Under the pieces are notes generated by a model that saw only the letters and a list, made by a program, of their open reading frames with translations, was not told where the DNA came from and did not search any database. A stretch of 64,000 nt of DNA from Ga0077560 sp046330395 (GTDB lineage: Bacteria > Actinomycetota > Thermoleophilia > Miltoncostaeales > Miltoncostaeaceae): NCBI GenBank assembly GCA_046330395.1, contig JAXLSS010000001.1, positions 186,001 to 250,000 of the forward strand. The letters are read 5' to 3'. The first letter of the stretch is position 1. Each line of letters starts with the position of its first letter. Below, piece after piece: positions 34,279 through 42,309 of this stretch. Position numbers and translations under genes: made by a program.

Positions 34279-34722
34279 CTACCTCCAGTACTGGGGCGGG
34301 ATGGCGCCCGTGGCGCGCACACCCGTCACCCGCATGCCGGCGGACAGCAGGAAGTCCTGCACGCTGCGGTACCTCAGGGGTCCGGGGTCGGTGCCCGCGT
34401 GCCCCCAGCGCTCGATGAGCCGCACCACCAGGCGCTGCCGGGCCGTGCGGTGCACCTCAACGGTGCACCGGCCGGACAGCCGTACCCCCGGTGGCGGCCC
34501 GCCCCCCGTGATGAGGCACGGCATCACGCCCGGCGACGGGGGGAAGACGTCGCCCAGTGCGCGGCCGCGCGGTGACTGGGCCGCCACCCGGATGGCCTCC
34601 CGCGCGGTGGCCTGGTCGGGCGCCCCCGAGCCGTGTCCGCACCCGCTGAGGATCAGCAGTGCCGCGATGGCCGCGGCACACGGGCCATGCCGGTGGATGG
34701 TCCCGGTACGGACGCGCTGCAT
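34279..34722 (-). CDS. Putative lipoprotein of unknown function
   Basis: From the ATG at 34722 (34734 is an alternative) the frame gives 147 residues with a hydrophobic leader ending in the lipobox LILSGC. The mature part (REAIRVAAQSPRGRALGDVFPPSPG, PCLITGGGPPPGVRLSGRCTVEVH, RLVVRLIERWG) looks like a small alpha/beta domain with a cysteine pair. It is divergent from dinB and shares the promoter region containing the SOS box, so it might also respond to DNA damage. Confidence 0.6.
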   Translation of the reverse strand: MQRVRTGTIHRHGPCAAAIAALLILSGCGHGSGAPDQATAREAIRVAAQSPRGRALGDVFPPSPGVMPCLITGGGPPPGVRLSGRCTVEVHRTARQRLVVRLIERWGHAGTDPGPLRYRSVQDFLLSAGMRVTGVRATGAIPPQYWR

Positions 34723-34727
34723 GTGGG

Positions 34728-34741
34728 GGAACATGTGTTCG
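34728..34741. promoter_or_regulatory. LexA-type SOS box upstream of dinB
   Basis: GGAAC-ATGT-GTTCG matches the CGAAC-N4-GTTCG LexA box of actinobacteria and Bacillus with one mismatch. It lies 14 bp before the dinB start and just upstream of a TATGTT -10 box (34743-34748), well placed to block transcription. Repression would be relieved by LexA cleavage after DNA damage. Confidence 0.75.
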
Positions 34742-34754
34742 CTATGTTTGCGGG

Positions 34755-35999
34755 GTGGGCGACGCCGCGTCAATCCTGCACGCCGACCTGGACGCGTTCT
34801 ACGCATCGGTGGAGCAGATGCGCGATCCGGCCCTGCGCGGCCGCCCGGTGGCGGTGGGTGGTGGGGTTGTACTCGCCGCGTCGTACGAGGCCAAGCGCCA
34901 CGGGGTGCAGGGCGGCATGTCGGCGCGGCGCGCGCGCGAGCGGTGCCCCGAGTTGCTCATCGTGTCCGGGCACTACAAGGAGTACGCCCGCCTGAGCCGT
35001 CGGGTGATGGACATCCTCGGCACCTACACCCCGGCCATCCAGCGCATCTCCATTGATGAGGCGTTCCTGGACGTGGGCGGCAGCCGGCGCCTGTTCGGCA
35101 GCCCCCGGGAGATCGCCACCACCATCCGCACCCGCGTGCGGCTGGAGGTGGGGCTGCCCATCTCCGTCGGGGTGGCGTGTACGAAGCACCTGGCCAAGAT
35201 CGCCTCGCAGGTGGCCAAACCGGACGGCCTGGTGGTGGTGCCGGAGGGCACCGAGCGCGAGTTCCTCGACCCCCTGCCGGTGCGGCTGGTGTGGGGCGTG
35301 GGGCCCGCCACCGAGGCCCGGCTGGCCCAAGCGGGCATCACCACCATCGGCGAGCTGGCCCGCGGCAGCCCCGAGTTGCTGCGCGGCACGCTGGGGGCAC
35401 ACGCCGGGGCGCGCGTGCGGGCGCTGGCGCGCAACGAGGACTGGCGGCCCGTGCGCGGAGGTGGCCCGGCGCGATCGGTGGGCGCCCAGTCGGCGCTTGG
35501 TCGCGTCATGCCCACCGAGCGCCTGCGCGCCGAGGTGCTGGGGCACCTGGCCGACCGCGTGGCGGTGCGCCTGCGCGACCGTCACCGCGCCGGGCGCACC
35601 GTGACCGTGCGCGTGCGCTTCGCCGACATGCGCAGCATCACGCGGTCCATCACGCTGGCGGCGCCCATCGCCTCCACGCTCACCCTGCGGGAGGTGGCGG
35701 ACGCCCTGGTGCTGCAGGCCCTGGCCGACCACCCCGGCCAGCGGTGGGTGAGCCTCCTGGCCGTGTCGGTGTCGGGCATCGAGGAGTGGGTGCCGGTGCA
35801 GCTGGAGCTGCCGGTGGTGCCGGACGACCCCCTGCGCGCCGGCTCGTCGTCGGCCGTGGCCCGCCTGGCCGCCGACCGGGCCATGGACGCGGTGCGCACC
35901 CGCTTCGGCCGCACGTCGGTGGGCTACGCCGGCGTGGTGTTCAGCTCGCGCAGGGCGGTGCCGGACGCCTTCCGGGAACTCGCGGAGAAGGAGGACTGA
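34755..35999 (+). CDS. dinB: DNA polymerase IV (Y-family translesion polymerase)
   Basis: This 414-residue Y-family polymerase has the catalytic motifs ILHADLDAFYASVEQ (first Asp), AVGGGVVLAASYEAKRHGVQGGMS and ISIDEAFLDVGG (Asp-Glu pair), plus the helix-hairpin-helix region VWGVGPATEARLAQAGITTIGEL and a little-finger domain. It bypasses damaged bases at low fidelity. The GTG at 34755 directly precedes ILHADLDAFY; TATGTT lies 6 nt upstream, so the message is probably leaderless. A LexA box overlaps the promoter. No clear C-terminal beta-clamp motif was seen. Confidence 0.95.
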   Translation: MGDAASILHADLDAFYASVEQMRDPALRGRPVAVGGGVVLAASYEAKRHGVQGGMSARRARERCPELLIVSGHYKEYARLSRRVMDILGTYTPAIQRISIDEAFLDVGGSRRLFGSPREIATTIRTRVRLEVGLPISVGVACTKHLAKIASQVAKPDGLVVVPEGTEREFLDPLPVRLVWGVGPATEARLAQAGITTIGELARGSPELLRGTLGAHAGARVRALARNEDWRPVRGGGPARSVGAQSALGRVMPTERLRAEVLGHLADRVAVRLRDRHRAGRTVTVRVRFADMRSITRSITLAAPIASTLTLREVADALVLQALADHPGQRWVSLLAVSVSGIEEWVPVQLELPVVPDDPLRAGSSSAVARLAADRAMDAVRTRFGRTSVGYAGVVFSSRRAVPDAFRELAEKED

Positions 36000-36041
36000 C
36001 GTGGTGTACTTGGCGCGTCCACCGAGCCCGCGAGGAAACCG

Positions 36042-36350
36042 ATGAGCGCCGACTTGCCGCCCCGCCTGTTCCACCGCTGGAAGTGCCCGTGGTGCGCGGC
36101 CGCACGCCAGGCCGTCGGCAACGTGGGAGTGGCGGTGGCGATGGTGGAGGTGCCGCGTGACCGTGCGGCCCGCACGGAGGTGATCGAGCTGTCCGGCCAG
36201 CCCCGCATCCCGGTGCTGGTGGACGGCGACGAGGTCATCGCCGGCTCACAGAAGATCGTGCGTCACCTGTACGCGAAGTACGGCGGCCCGGACTTCGCCC
36301 GTTCGGTGGAGGAACTCGATCGTGAGATCGAGGTCCTGAACGCCCTTTGA
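36042..36350 (+). CDS. Glutaredoxin-like / GST N-terminal domain protein
   Basis: This 102-residue thioredoxin-fold protein carries the CPWC redox motif (LFHRWKCPWCAAARQAV, near residue 12) and the cis-proline segment QPRIPVLVDGDEVIAGSQKIVRHL. Both are typical of glutaredoxins and of the N-terminal domain of glutathione S-transferases. Since actinobacteria usually lack glutathione, mycothiol or another thiol may be the partner. It is preceded by a purine-rich GAGGAAA about 5 nt upstream and lies 42 bp after dinB. Repeat copy C follows immediately. Confidence 0.85.
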   Translation: MSADLPPRLFHRWKCPWCAAARQAVGNVGVAVAMVEVPRDRAARTEVIELSGQPRIPVLVDGDEVIAGSQKIVRHLYAKYGGPDFARSVEELDREIEVLNAL

Positions 36351-36352
36351 GA

Positions 36353-36551
36353 AGGTTGTCTTCGACCGTTTTCGCTCTGTATGGCGGGTCTGGCGAGTTC
36401 ACCGTCACCACAACGCCCTCACGGGCTGCCCGGTCCCAGGTTGAACCTCGCCATCCGTGGCTCGGGTGACTCACACCCTGCGCCATCCCCAATCATGGGG
36501 CGCAGCCCCACCCTGGCCGGCGGAGACTTCGACATGAGTTGCGGGTTCCGC
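36353..36551 (+). repeat. Intergenic repeat element, copy C
   Basis: The third copy of the ~198 bp element, in the same orientation but about 11.4 kb from copies A and B and more divergent. Its stems are preserved although loop bases changed (GCCC-TCAC-GGGC; CCCC-AATCAT-GGGG). One extra base breaks the minus-strand reading frame seen in A and B. It starts 2-3 bp after the stop of the glutaredoxin-like gene. Confidence 0.75.
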
Positions 36552-36629
36552 CTGCGGCGGACCCCAGGTGGTCATTCTGGCGGCTGCTCGACGCGCAATT
36601 AGTTGTGGGATCCGCCTGCGGCGGATCCC
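36543..36629 (+). repeat. Two direct repeats each forming a strong hairpin after copy C
   Basis: GGGTTCCGCC-TGC-GGCGGACCC (36543-36565, one bulge) and GGGATCCGCC-TGC-GGCGGATCCC (36607-36629, perfect 10 bp stem) sit in ~36 bp direct repeats that also share the flanks TTG(C/T)GGG and CAGG(T/C)GGTCA. They resemble the hairpin closing copy B, so they probably belong to the element. Confidence 0.6.
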
Positions 36630-36652
36630 AGGCGGTCAACCATGAAAAGCAT

Positions 36653-36673
36653 GGTCGAGCCTTAGGCTCGACC
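36653..36673 (-). terminator. Intrinsic terminator of the coiled-coil/HhH gene
   Basis: GGTCGAGCC-TAA-GGCTCGACC is a perfect 9 bp stem whose loop is the TAA stop codon of the gene. It is followed on the minus strand by ATGCTTTTC, a short T-rich run. Confidence 0.65.
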
Positions 36674-37816
36674 TCCTCTCAGCTGGGCGATCAGGTCCTT
36701 GAACGCGTCCCAGCGGCCGTCCGCCAGGAGGGCCGCCTGGCGGGGCCATGTGGCCGGGTCGTGCATGCGGTACGAGGGGCCCGCCGCGTCGAGGATGCTC
36801 TGCAGGCGCGGCACCGGCGTGACCGACAGGGTGCGCCACGTGGTGATGCCCGCCTCGCGGCACAGCCGGGAGATCTTGGGGCCGATGCCCTCCACCAGGG
36901 TGAGGTCGTCCATGCGCACGCGGCGGCCCAGCACCTCGCGGCCCGCGTCCAGGTCGACCACCGTGCGGGTGACGGTGGCGGTGTCGGCGGCGCCGTTGCC
37001 CCCATTGCCGTCTGCGGCCGGGGCGGGTGAGCGCACCGCCGCCGGGGTGACGGCGACGGCCAGGGAGGCGCCCTCCAACTCGGCGATGCGGCGGCGCAGG
37101 TCGTCGTTCTCCTGCCGCGCGGTGGCCAGCATGGCCACCTGCTCGCGATGCCGGGCGTTGACGGTCTCCAGGTCGCGCTGCGCCTGGTCCAGCTTGCGCT
37201 GCTGGTCGGCCGGTGCCCCCTGCGCCGCCTGCAGGGCCCGCTCGGCCTCCTGCAGCCGCTGCTGCAGCAGCGTGCGCTGGCGCGAGGCCTCCTCCAGCTC
37301 GGTGAGTCGGGCCTGGCCGATGCGCGGCCGGTCGTCCTCCTGCAGCTGCTTCACGCGTGTCCGCAGGTCGGACGCCTCACGGTCCAGCGACACCAGGCGC
37401 GTCCGCAGCACGTCGATCTCGTCGCTGCGGGCCTGCAGCTCGGACACCTGCCCCTCCAGGCCGGCAACGCGGGCGGCCTGCGGGGCCAGCTGGTCCATGC
37501 GCGTGCGCAGCTCGGCGGCGTCGGCGGCCTCGCGTTCGGCGGCCGCCAGGCGGGTGCGCAACTGGTCGAGGTCGGCGGTGTCACCCTCCAGGTGCACGAT
37601 CCGCGCGCGCGCCGTCTGCAGGTCCACCGCGGCCACCTCGAGGTCGGCGGTGCGGGAGCGCAGCGCCGTCAGCTCCTGGTCGCGGTGCGCCAGCTCCGCG
37701 GCGTGCTCCTGCCGGACGCCGCGCTGGAGGCACATGCGGCACCACCAGCCGGCGGCGAACCCCACCACGAGGCCCACCAGCAGCAACGGCCAGATCTCCG
37801 CGAACACATACCCCAT
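36662..37816 (-). CDS. Membrane-anchored coiled-coil protein with C-terminal helix-hairpin-helix domain
   Basis: This 384-residue protein has one N-terminal helix (IWPLLLVGLVVGFAAGWWC), a continuous coiled coil from about 40 to 270 rich in LRTRL/ELQ-type heptads, an Ala/Gly linker, and a C-terminal domain with DDLTLVEGIGPKISRLCREAGITTW, a helix-hairpin-helix motif of the type found at the end of some respiratory and envelope proteins. The start is 2 nt after the stop of the OmpA-like gene, so translation is probably coupled. The pair may form a cell-envelope scaffold. Confidence 0.8.
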   Translation of the reverse strand: MGYVFAEIWPLLLVGLVVGFAAGWWCRMCLQRGVRQEHAAELAHRDQELTALRSRTADLEVAAVDLQTARARIVHLEGDTADLDQLRTRLAAAEREAADAAELRTRMDQLAPQAARVAGLEGQVSELQARSDEIDVLRTRLVSLDREASDLRTRVKQLQEDDRPRIGQARLTELEEASRQRTLLQQRLQEAERALQAAQGAPADQQRKLDQAQRDLETVNARHREQVAMLATARQENDDLRRRIAELEGASLAVAVTPAAVRSPAPAADGNGGNGAADTATVTRTVVDLDAGREVLGRRVRMDDLTLVEGIGPKISRLCREAGITTWRTLSVTPVPRLQSILDAAGPSYRMHDPATWPRQAALLADGRWDAFKDLIAQLRGGRA

Positions 37817-37818
37817 GC

Positions 37819-38871
37819 TCAGCCTCCAACGACCCTGAACGCGATGCGCCTGTTGCGATACCGGCCCGCCGCGGTGGCGTTGGACGCCACGGGCCGAGTG
37901 GAGCCATACCCGCGCGCCGACAGCCGGGCGGCGGGGACCTTCCTGCCGATCAGGTACTGCACCACCGCATCCGCCCGGCGGTGCGACAGCGCCAGATTGC
38001 GGGCGGCGTCACCGACGTTGTCGGTGTGCCCCTCCACCACCACCGCCAGCCCGGCGTTGCCGGCCATGGCGGGCACCATGATGGCGGCGGCCCGGTCGAG
38101 GATGGACCGCGAGCCGGGCTGGATGGTGGCCGACCCCGTGTCGAACTGGATGGTGGTGCCGGACAGCAGCTGCACCAGGCGCTGCTGCACCACCTTGGGC
38201 TGCGCCGCGGCGCCCGGTGACGCCGTGAAGTGGGTCACCACCGTCAGGCCGGCGCCCTTCGCGCGGTCCAGCACGCTCTGCATGTCGCCGATGTCGGCGC
38301 CGCGCAGCTGCCCGGACACGGTGAGGGTGCGCCCGGTGAGGGTGACGGTGCCGCTGGTGAGCGCCGTGGGCAGGCCGCCCAGGAGCGTTGCCACCACCTC
38401 CACCGCGGCGTTCTGCGTGTCGGTGGCCGCGCCCGGCGTGACGGTGATGCGGTCCACCAGGTCGGTGGGCGCGCTCACCGCGTGGCCCGCGGCCGTGAGC
38501 AGCTGCGCGTGCTGTTCGGCCGTGACCGCCCCCCGCAGGGTGAAGCGGCCGCCGCGGCCCGTCACGGTGATGCGCGGATCCTGGGCCACCGCGGACTCAC
38601 GGACGCTGTAGTGCACCGAGCGCACGCCACGAAGGGAGGTCACCGCCGCCAGCGCGGCGTCCCGTGAGGCGGCGGGGCCCGACAGGGACACGTCGCGGTA
38701 GTCGCCGTCGACCTGCACCCCGGCCACCCCGGCGGCGCGCAGCGCCGATGAGGAACGACCGGTGACGTCGTTCTGCACGAGCGCACAACCGCCGACCGTT
38801 CCGGCCAGCGAAACCGCAAGCAGCGCGGGTACCAGCAGCTGCCAGCGGCAGATGGGACAGCGACCTTCCAC
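37819..38871 (-). CDS. OmpA-family lipoprotein with BON domains (ArfA/OmpATb-like)
   Basis: This 350-residue protein has a leader ending in a lipobox-like VGGC (about residue 29). Residues 45-215 contain BON-like repeats (GVQVDGDYRDVSLSGPAASRD, RFTLRGAVTAEQHAQLL, TLTGRTLTVSGQLRG). Residues 235-350 form an OmpA peptidoglycan-binding domain (FDTGSATIQPGSRSILD, VVVEGHTDNVGDAARNLALSHRRADAV, RLSARGYGSTRPVASN, RNRRIAFRV). The order matches mycobacterial ArfA (OmpATb), which also sits in an operon with small membrane partners. It should tether the envelope to peptidoglycan. Confidence 0.88.
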   Translation of the reverse strand: MEGRCPICRWQLLVPALLAVSLAGTVGGCALVQNDVTGRSSSALRAAGVAGVQVDGDYRDVSLSGPAASRDAALAAVTSLRGVRSVHYSVRESAVAQDPRITVTGRGGRFTLRGAVTAEQHAQLLTAAGHAVSAPTDLVDRITVTPGAATDTQNAAVEVVATLLGGLPTALTSGTVTLTGRTLTVSGQLRGADIGDMQSVLDRAKGAGLTVVTHFTASPGAAAQPKVVQQRLVQLLSGTTIQFDTGSATIQPGSRSILDRAAAIMVPAMAGNAGLAVVVEGHTDNVGDAARNLALSHRRADAVVQYLIGRKVPAARLSARGYGSTRPVASNATAAGRYRNRRIAFRVVGG

Positions 38872-38964
38872 GCGCCGATCCGCCTGCGTCGGGGACTTGG
38901 ACCGTTCAGGAGGATACGTTCGACATCAGACGGCGACCACCCCCATTCGGAGGTGCGCGCCCCC

Positions 38965-41352
38965 CTACACGAACTGTGAGCCGGGGCGCGCGGAGCCGCG
39001 TTCGCGCGCCTCCGCGGCCAGCAGAGCGTCGATCTTCTGGGCCGAGACGGGCCGCGAGAAGTAGAAGCCCTGGCCCAGCCCGCAGCCGAGACGCTGGAGG
39101 TCCTGCACCTGCTCCACGGCCTGGATCCCCTCGGCCACCGCGGTGAGGTTGAGCACGCCCACCAGCTGCACCACCATGGCGGCCAGATCCTTGTTGCGGT
39201 CCTCGCTGGACACGCCGCTGACGAAGCTGCGGTCGATCTTGACCAGGTCGATGGGCAGCCGGCCCAGGTACGCCAGGGATGAGTAGCCGGTGCCGAAGTC
39301 GTCGATGGCGATGCGCGTGCCCAGCGCGCGCAGGCTCTCCAGGGTGGCGGCGGTGCGGGCCGGGTCGCTCATCACCACGCTCTCGGTGACCTCCAGCACC
39401 ACGCCGCGGGCGGGCATGCGCGTGCGGCGCAGGATGCGGTCGAACACCTGCGCCAGGTCGGGGCGCTCCAGCTGGCGCGCCGACACGTTGACGCTGACGT
39501 AGAAGTCGGCCTGCCCCATCAGCTCGCGCCAGCGCTGGGCGTCGGTGCAGGCGCGCTCCAGCACCCAGGCGCCGATGGGCACGATCAGCCCCGACTCCTC
39601 CGCCAGCGGGATGAACTCGTCGGGGCGCACCAGGCCGCGGCGCGGGTGCTGCCAGCGCAGCAGGGCCTCCACGCCGGTCACGGCGCCCGTGTCCAGCTCC
39701 ACGATGGGCTGGTACTCCAGGAAGAACTCGTCGCGGGACAGCGCGTACTCCAGGTCGGCCTTCAGGGCCATGCGCCGGCGGGCGGAGTCCTGCATGGACG
39801 GCGCGAACACCTCGTACCCGCCGCGGCCGCGCGCCTTGGCGGCGTACATGGCGATGTCCGCGGAGCGCAGCAGGTCCTCGGAGTCGGCCTGGGATGCCGC
39901 GCTGACGGCGATGCCGATGCTGCCGCGCACCACCATCTCGAAGCCCTCGAGGCTGATCGGGTCGGCCACGGCGCTGAGCACGCGGGTGGCCACGCGTTCG
40001 GCGTCCTCGGTGCCCTCGCAGGTCTCCAGGAGGATCGCGAACTCGTCGCCGCCCAGGCGGGCGGCGGTGTCGCCCGACCGCAGCGCACCGCGCACGCGCC
40101 GCGCCACCAGGCGGATCAGCTGGTCGCCGACGGCGTGGCCCAGGCTGTCGTTGACCGTCTTGAAGTCGTCCAGGTCCAGCAGCATCATCGCCACGGGGCG
40201 GCCCTCGCGGCGGTTGCGCTCCACGGCGTGCGCCACGCGGTCCTCGAACAGGGCGCGGTTGGCCAGGCCGGTGAGCGCGTCGTGGAAGGCCTGATGCGCG
40301 AGCTGGTCCTGCATCTCGCGGCGTTCCGTGACGTCCCGGGAGTTCAGCACCACGGCGCCCACCGAGGGGTCGTCGGTGAGATCGGAGGCCAGGGTCTCCA
40401 TCCACCGCCACGCCCCGTCGATGTTCTGCAGGCGCATGGCCACGGGTTCGCCGCTGTGCGTGGATGCGCCCCGGGTGAGCAGCATCTCCGCGTCCGGGAC
40501 GTCGTCGGTGTGCACCAGGCCGGTGAACGACCGGCCCTCCAGCTCATCCGCCGCGAAGCCCAGCTGGCGCCGTGAGGAGGGTGAGGCGTACGAGACGACC
40601 CCGTCCGGGGTGACCACCATCACCAGGTCGGTGGCGTTCTGCACCAGCGCGGCGAACCGCCGCTCGCTGCCCACCGCCGCGTTTGTGGCCTGCATGCGCC
40701 TGCGGTCCAGCACCCAGGTGATTGTGGCCCCCACCAGCAGCAGCGCCACCATCAGGGCGGTGAGCAGGTTGGCGAAGTCGGCGGCCGCCTGCACGGCGTG
40801 CTCGCGGCTGAGGGCCAGCTCGTCGCCCTTCGCATCGATCCAGCGGTGGAACGGCCCGTCGATGGGCTCCACGTAGCGGCGGTACGCCCCCGTCATGGTG
40901 CGGTCGTTGACGTCGGATCCGGTCAGGTAGCGCCGCAGGGCGCCGAAACCGGCCACCGCCTGCGCCCGCGGCTGCGCCACGGCCGGGTCGGCGGAATCGT
41001 CGCTCGCCAGCATCCGCCCGATCTCCGACATCCCGGACAGCGCGGGCAGCATCATCGAGGCGTTCATGCCGTGGGCGTCCCCGGCGCGCGCCCGCCAGAA
41101 CATGGCCTCCATCTGGCCGAACGAGCGGTCGGCCCGCACCAGCTCGCGGAACTGCTGTTCCACCTGCTGCTGGCGGTGCGTGGCCACCGTGACCGAGCGC
41201 CCGAACCACATGGTGAGGCCGGCCAGCACCACCCCGATGCCCACAAGGCACACCAGCTGCAGTGCACGCAGGCGGCGCAGCACGCTGCGGGCGTCCGTGC
41301 CGGGGTGTCGTGGGGATGAGGGGTTCGTCACGTGGAGGGGACGCGCGTCCAT
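38965..41352 (-). CDS. Membrane GGDEF-EAL c-di-GMP turnover protein with extracytoplasmic sensor and PAS
   Basis: This 795-residue protein has two helices (about 32-50 and 196-216) flanking a helical extracytoplasmic sensor like those of chemoreceptors. A PAS domain (about 230-345; RRFAALVQNATDLVMVV), a GGDEF domain and an EAL domain follow. GGDEF is intact at 434-438 with the RxxD site at 425-428, and EAL at 562-564 with NVS, EVTES, DDFGTGYSS and KIDR. Both activities are possible. The ATG at 41352 was chosen over upstream starts because the upstream frame covers a sigma-28-like promoter; there is no clear ribosome-binding site. Confidence 0.92.
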   Translation of the reverse strand: MDARPLHVTNPSSPRHPGTDARSVLRRLRALQLVCLVGIGVVLAGLTMWFGRSVTVATHRQQQVEQQFRELVRADRSFGQMEAMFWRARAGDAHGMNASMMLPALSGMSEIGRMLASDDSADPAVAQPRAQAVAGFGALRRYLTGSDVNDRTMTGAYRRYVEPIDGPFHRWIDAKGDELALSREHAVQAAADFANLLTALMVALLLVGATITWVLDRRRMQATNAAVGSERRFAALVQNATDLVMVVTPDGVVSYASPSSRRQLGFAADELEGRSFTGLVHTDDVPDAEMLLTRGASTHSGEPVAMRLQNIDGAWRWMETLASDLTDDPSVGAVVLNSRDVTERREMQDQLAHQAFHDALTGLANRALFEDRVAHAVERNRREGRPVAMMLLDLDDFKTVNDSLGHAVGDQLIRLVARRVRGALRSGDTAARLGGDEFAILLETCEGTEDAERVATRVLSAVADPISLEGFEMVVRGSIGIAVSAASQADSEDLLRSADIAMYAAKARGRGGYEVFAPSMQDSARRRMALKADLEYALSRDEFFLEYQPIVELDTGAVTGVEALLRWQHPRRGLVRPDEFIPLAEESGLIVPIGAWVLERACTDAQRWRELMGQADFYVSVNVSARQLERPDLAQVFDRILRRTRMPARGVVLEVTESVVMSDPARTAATLESLRALGTRIAIDDFGTGYSSLAYLGRLPIDLVKIDRSFVSGVSSEDRNKDLAAMVVQLVGVLNLTAVAEGIQAVEQVQDLQRLGCGLGQGFYFSRPVSAQKIDALLAAEARERGSARPGSQFV

Positions 41353-41368
41353 GCGGGTCGTGTCGGGT

Positions 41369-41396
41369 GTATCGGTCGGCACGGCCCGAAGCGTGA
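41369..41396 (-). promoter_or_regulatory. Sigma-28-like promoter of the second GGDEF-EAL gene
   Basis: On the minus strand TCACGCT (41396-41390), a 13-base spacer and ACCGATAC (41376-41369) resemble FliA/WhiG promoters. The ATG is 16 nt downstream. Confidence 0.35.
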
Positions 41397-41456
41397 GCGG
41401 CGTCCGGCCCCGGGGGCGCCGGTTGTGCACCGGCGCGGCGAAGCGCAGACTTCACG

Positions 41457-41897
41457 GTGATGGTGCGCCCTTCGGTGGAGTGTTGGCTGGTGCGGGTTCC
41501 GGAGTCCGGCGAGCCCGCGGTGCTGCTGCTGCACGCCCCCGAGCGCCCGGGCGTGCGCCCCGCCCTGTGGCAACCGGTGAGCGGCGGCGTGGAGGAGGGG
41601 GAGACCCCGTCGCAGGCGTGCCTGCGGGAGGTGCTCGAGGAGAGCGGCCTGCGCATCGGCGACGCCAGCCTCATGCCGGTGGTGGAGGACCTGGTGATCG
41701 TCATCTCCGCCCAGCTGACGCTGCTGAAGTCGGCCTACGTGGCCGCCGCACCCCCCGGCGAGGTGGTGTGCGACCCCAACGAGCACGACCGCGCCGAATG
41801 GGTGCCGCGCTCGCAGGTGGCCGACCGCCTGGTGCGCGACAGCCACCGCACCGTGTGGGCCCTGGCCCAGGACGCGGTGAGCGCGCTCCTGCCGTAG
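41457..41897 (+). CDS. Nudix hydrolase
   Basis: This 146-residue protein contains a complete Nudix box: GGVEEGETPSQACLREVLEE followed by SGL (G-x5-E-x7-REU-x-EE-x-G-U). Such enzymes hydrolyse nucleoside diphosphates linked to another moiety; the substrate cannot be told, and the N-terminal strand (VECWLVRVPESGEPAVLLL) and APE..GVRPALWQPVSGG resemble dATP/dihydroneopterin-type members. GTG at 41457 or ATG at 41460 could start. It is divergent from the GGDEF-EAL gene. Confidence 0.9.
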   Translation: MMVRPSVECWLVRVPESGEPAVLLLHAPERPGVRPALWQPVSGGVEEGETPSQACLREVLEESGLRIGDASLMPVVEDLVIVISAQLTLLKSAYVAAAPPGEVVCDPNEHDRAEWVPRSQVADRLVRDSHRTVWALAQDAVSALLP

Positions 41898-41910
41898 GCC
41901 CTTCGATCTC

Positions 41911-42246
41911 TCAGGCGGGGGCGTCCCGCAGCGGCCACACCTCCACCACCCCGTGCGCCACCGCGCACGGCGTTCCCGCCGCCATCCGCACGGCCTCCTC
42001 CGCCGTGTCGGCCTCGATCAGCGCGAACCCGGCCACGGGCAGCGGCGCGCCCATGAACGGCCCCGTCCGCGTCTCAACGCCGGCGTCGTCGTGGTTGCGC
42101 ACCTGCAGCGGCGCGCCCGCGATGCCCATGGACACCCCGGAGTCCTGCAGCCGCCGGTCGTGGGCGTGGGCCGCGTCACGCACCGAGGGCGCGGTGCGCT
42201 CGTAGCCGTCGCGGTCGCCGTACCCGATGGTCATGAACAGCGCCAT
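41911..42246 (-). CDS. YciI-like (YCII-related) protein
   Basis: This 111-residue protein has the dimeric alpha/beta-barrel layout of the YCII/DGPF family: LFMTIGYGDRDGYE at the start, HDRRLQDSGVSMGIAGAPL, GPFMGAPLPVAGFALIEADTAEEAV and VVEVWPL. Relatives are often linked to ECF sigma factors, but none is adjacent here. The ATG at 42246 follows AGGAGG by 5-6 nt. Function unknown. Confidence 0.85.
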   Translation of the reverse strand: MALFMTIGYGDRDGYERTAPSVRDAAHAHDRRLQDSGVSMGIAGAPLQVRNHDDAGVETRTGPFMGAPLPVAGFALIEADTAEEAVRMAAGTPCAVAHGVVEVWPLRDAPA

Positions 42247-42309
42247 GCGGCACCTCCTCCTGGGCCGTCGCCATGCCGGGGCGTACCCGGGCCCGGGACC
42301 CCGCAACCC

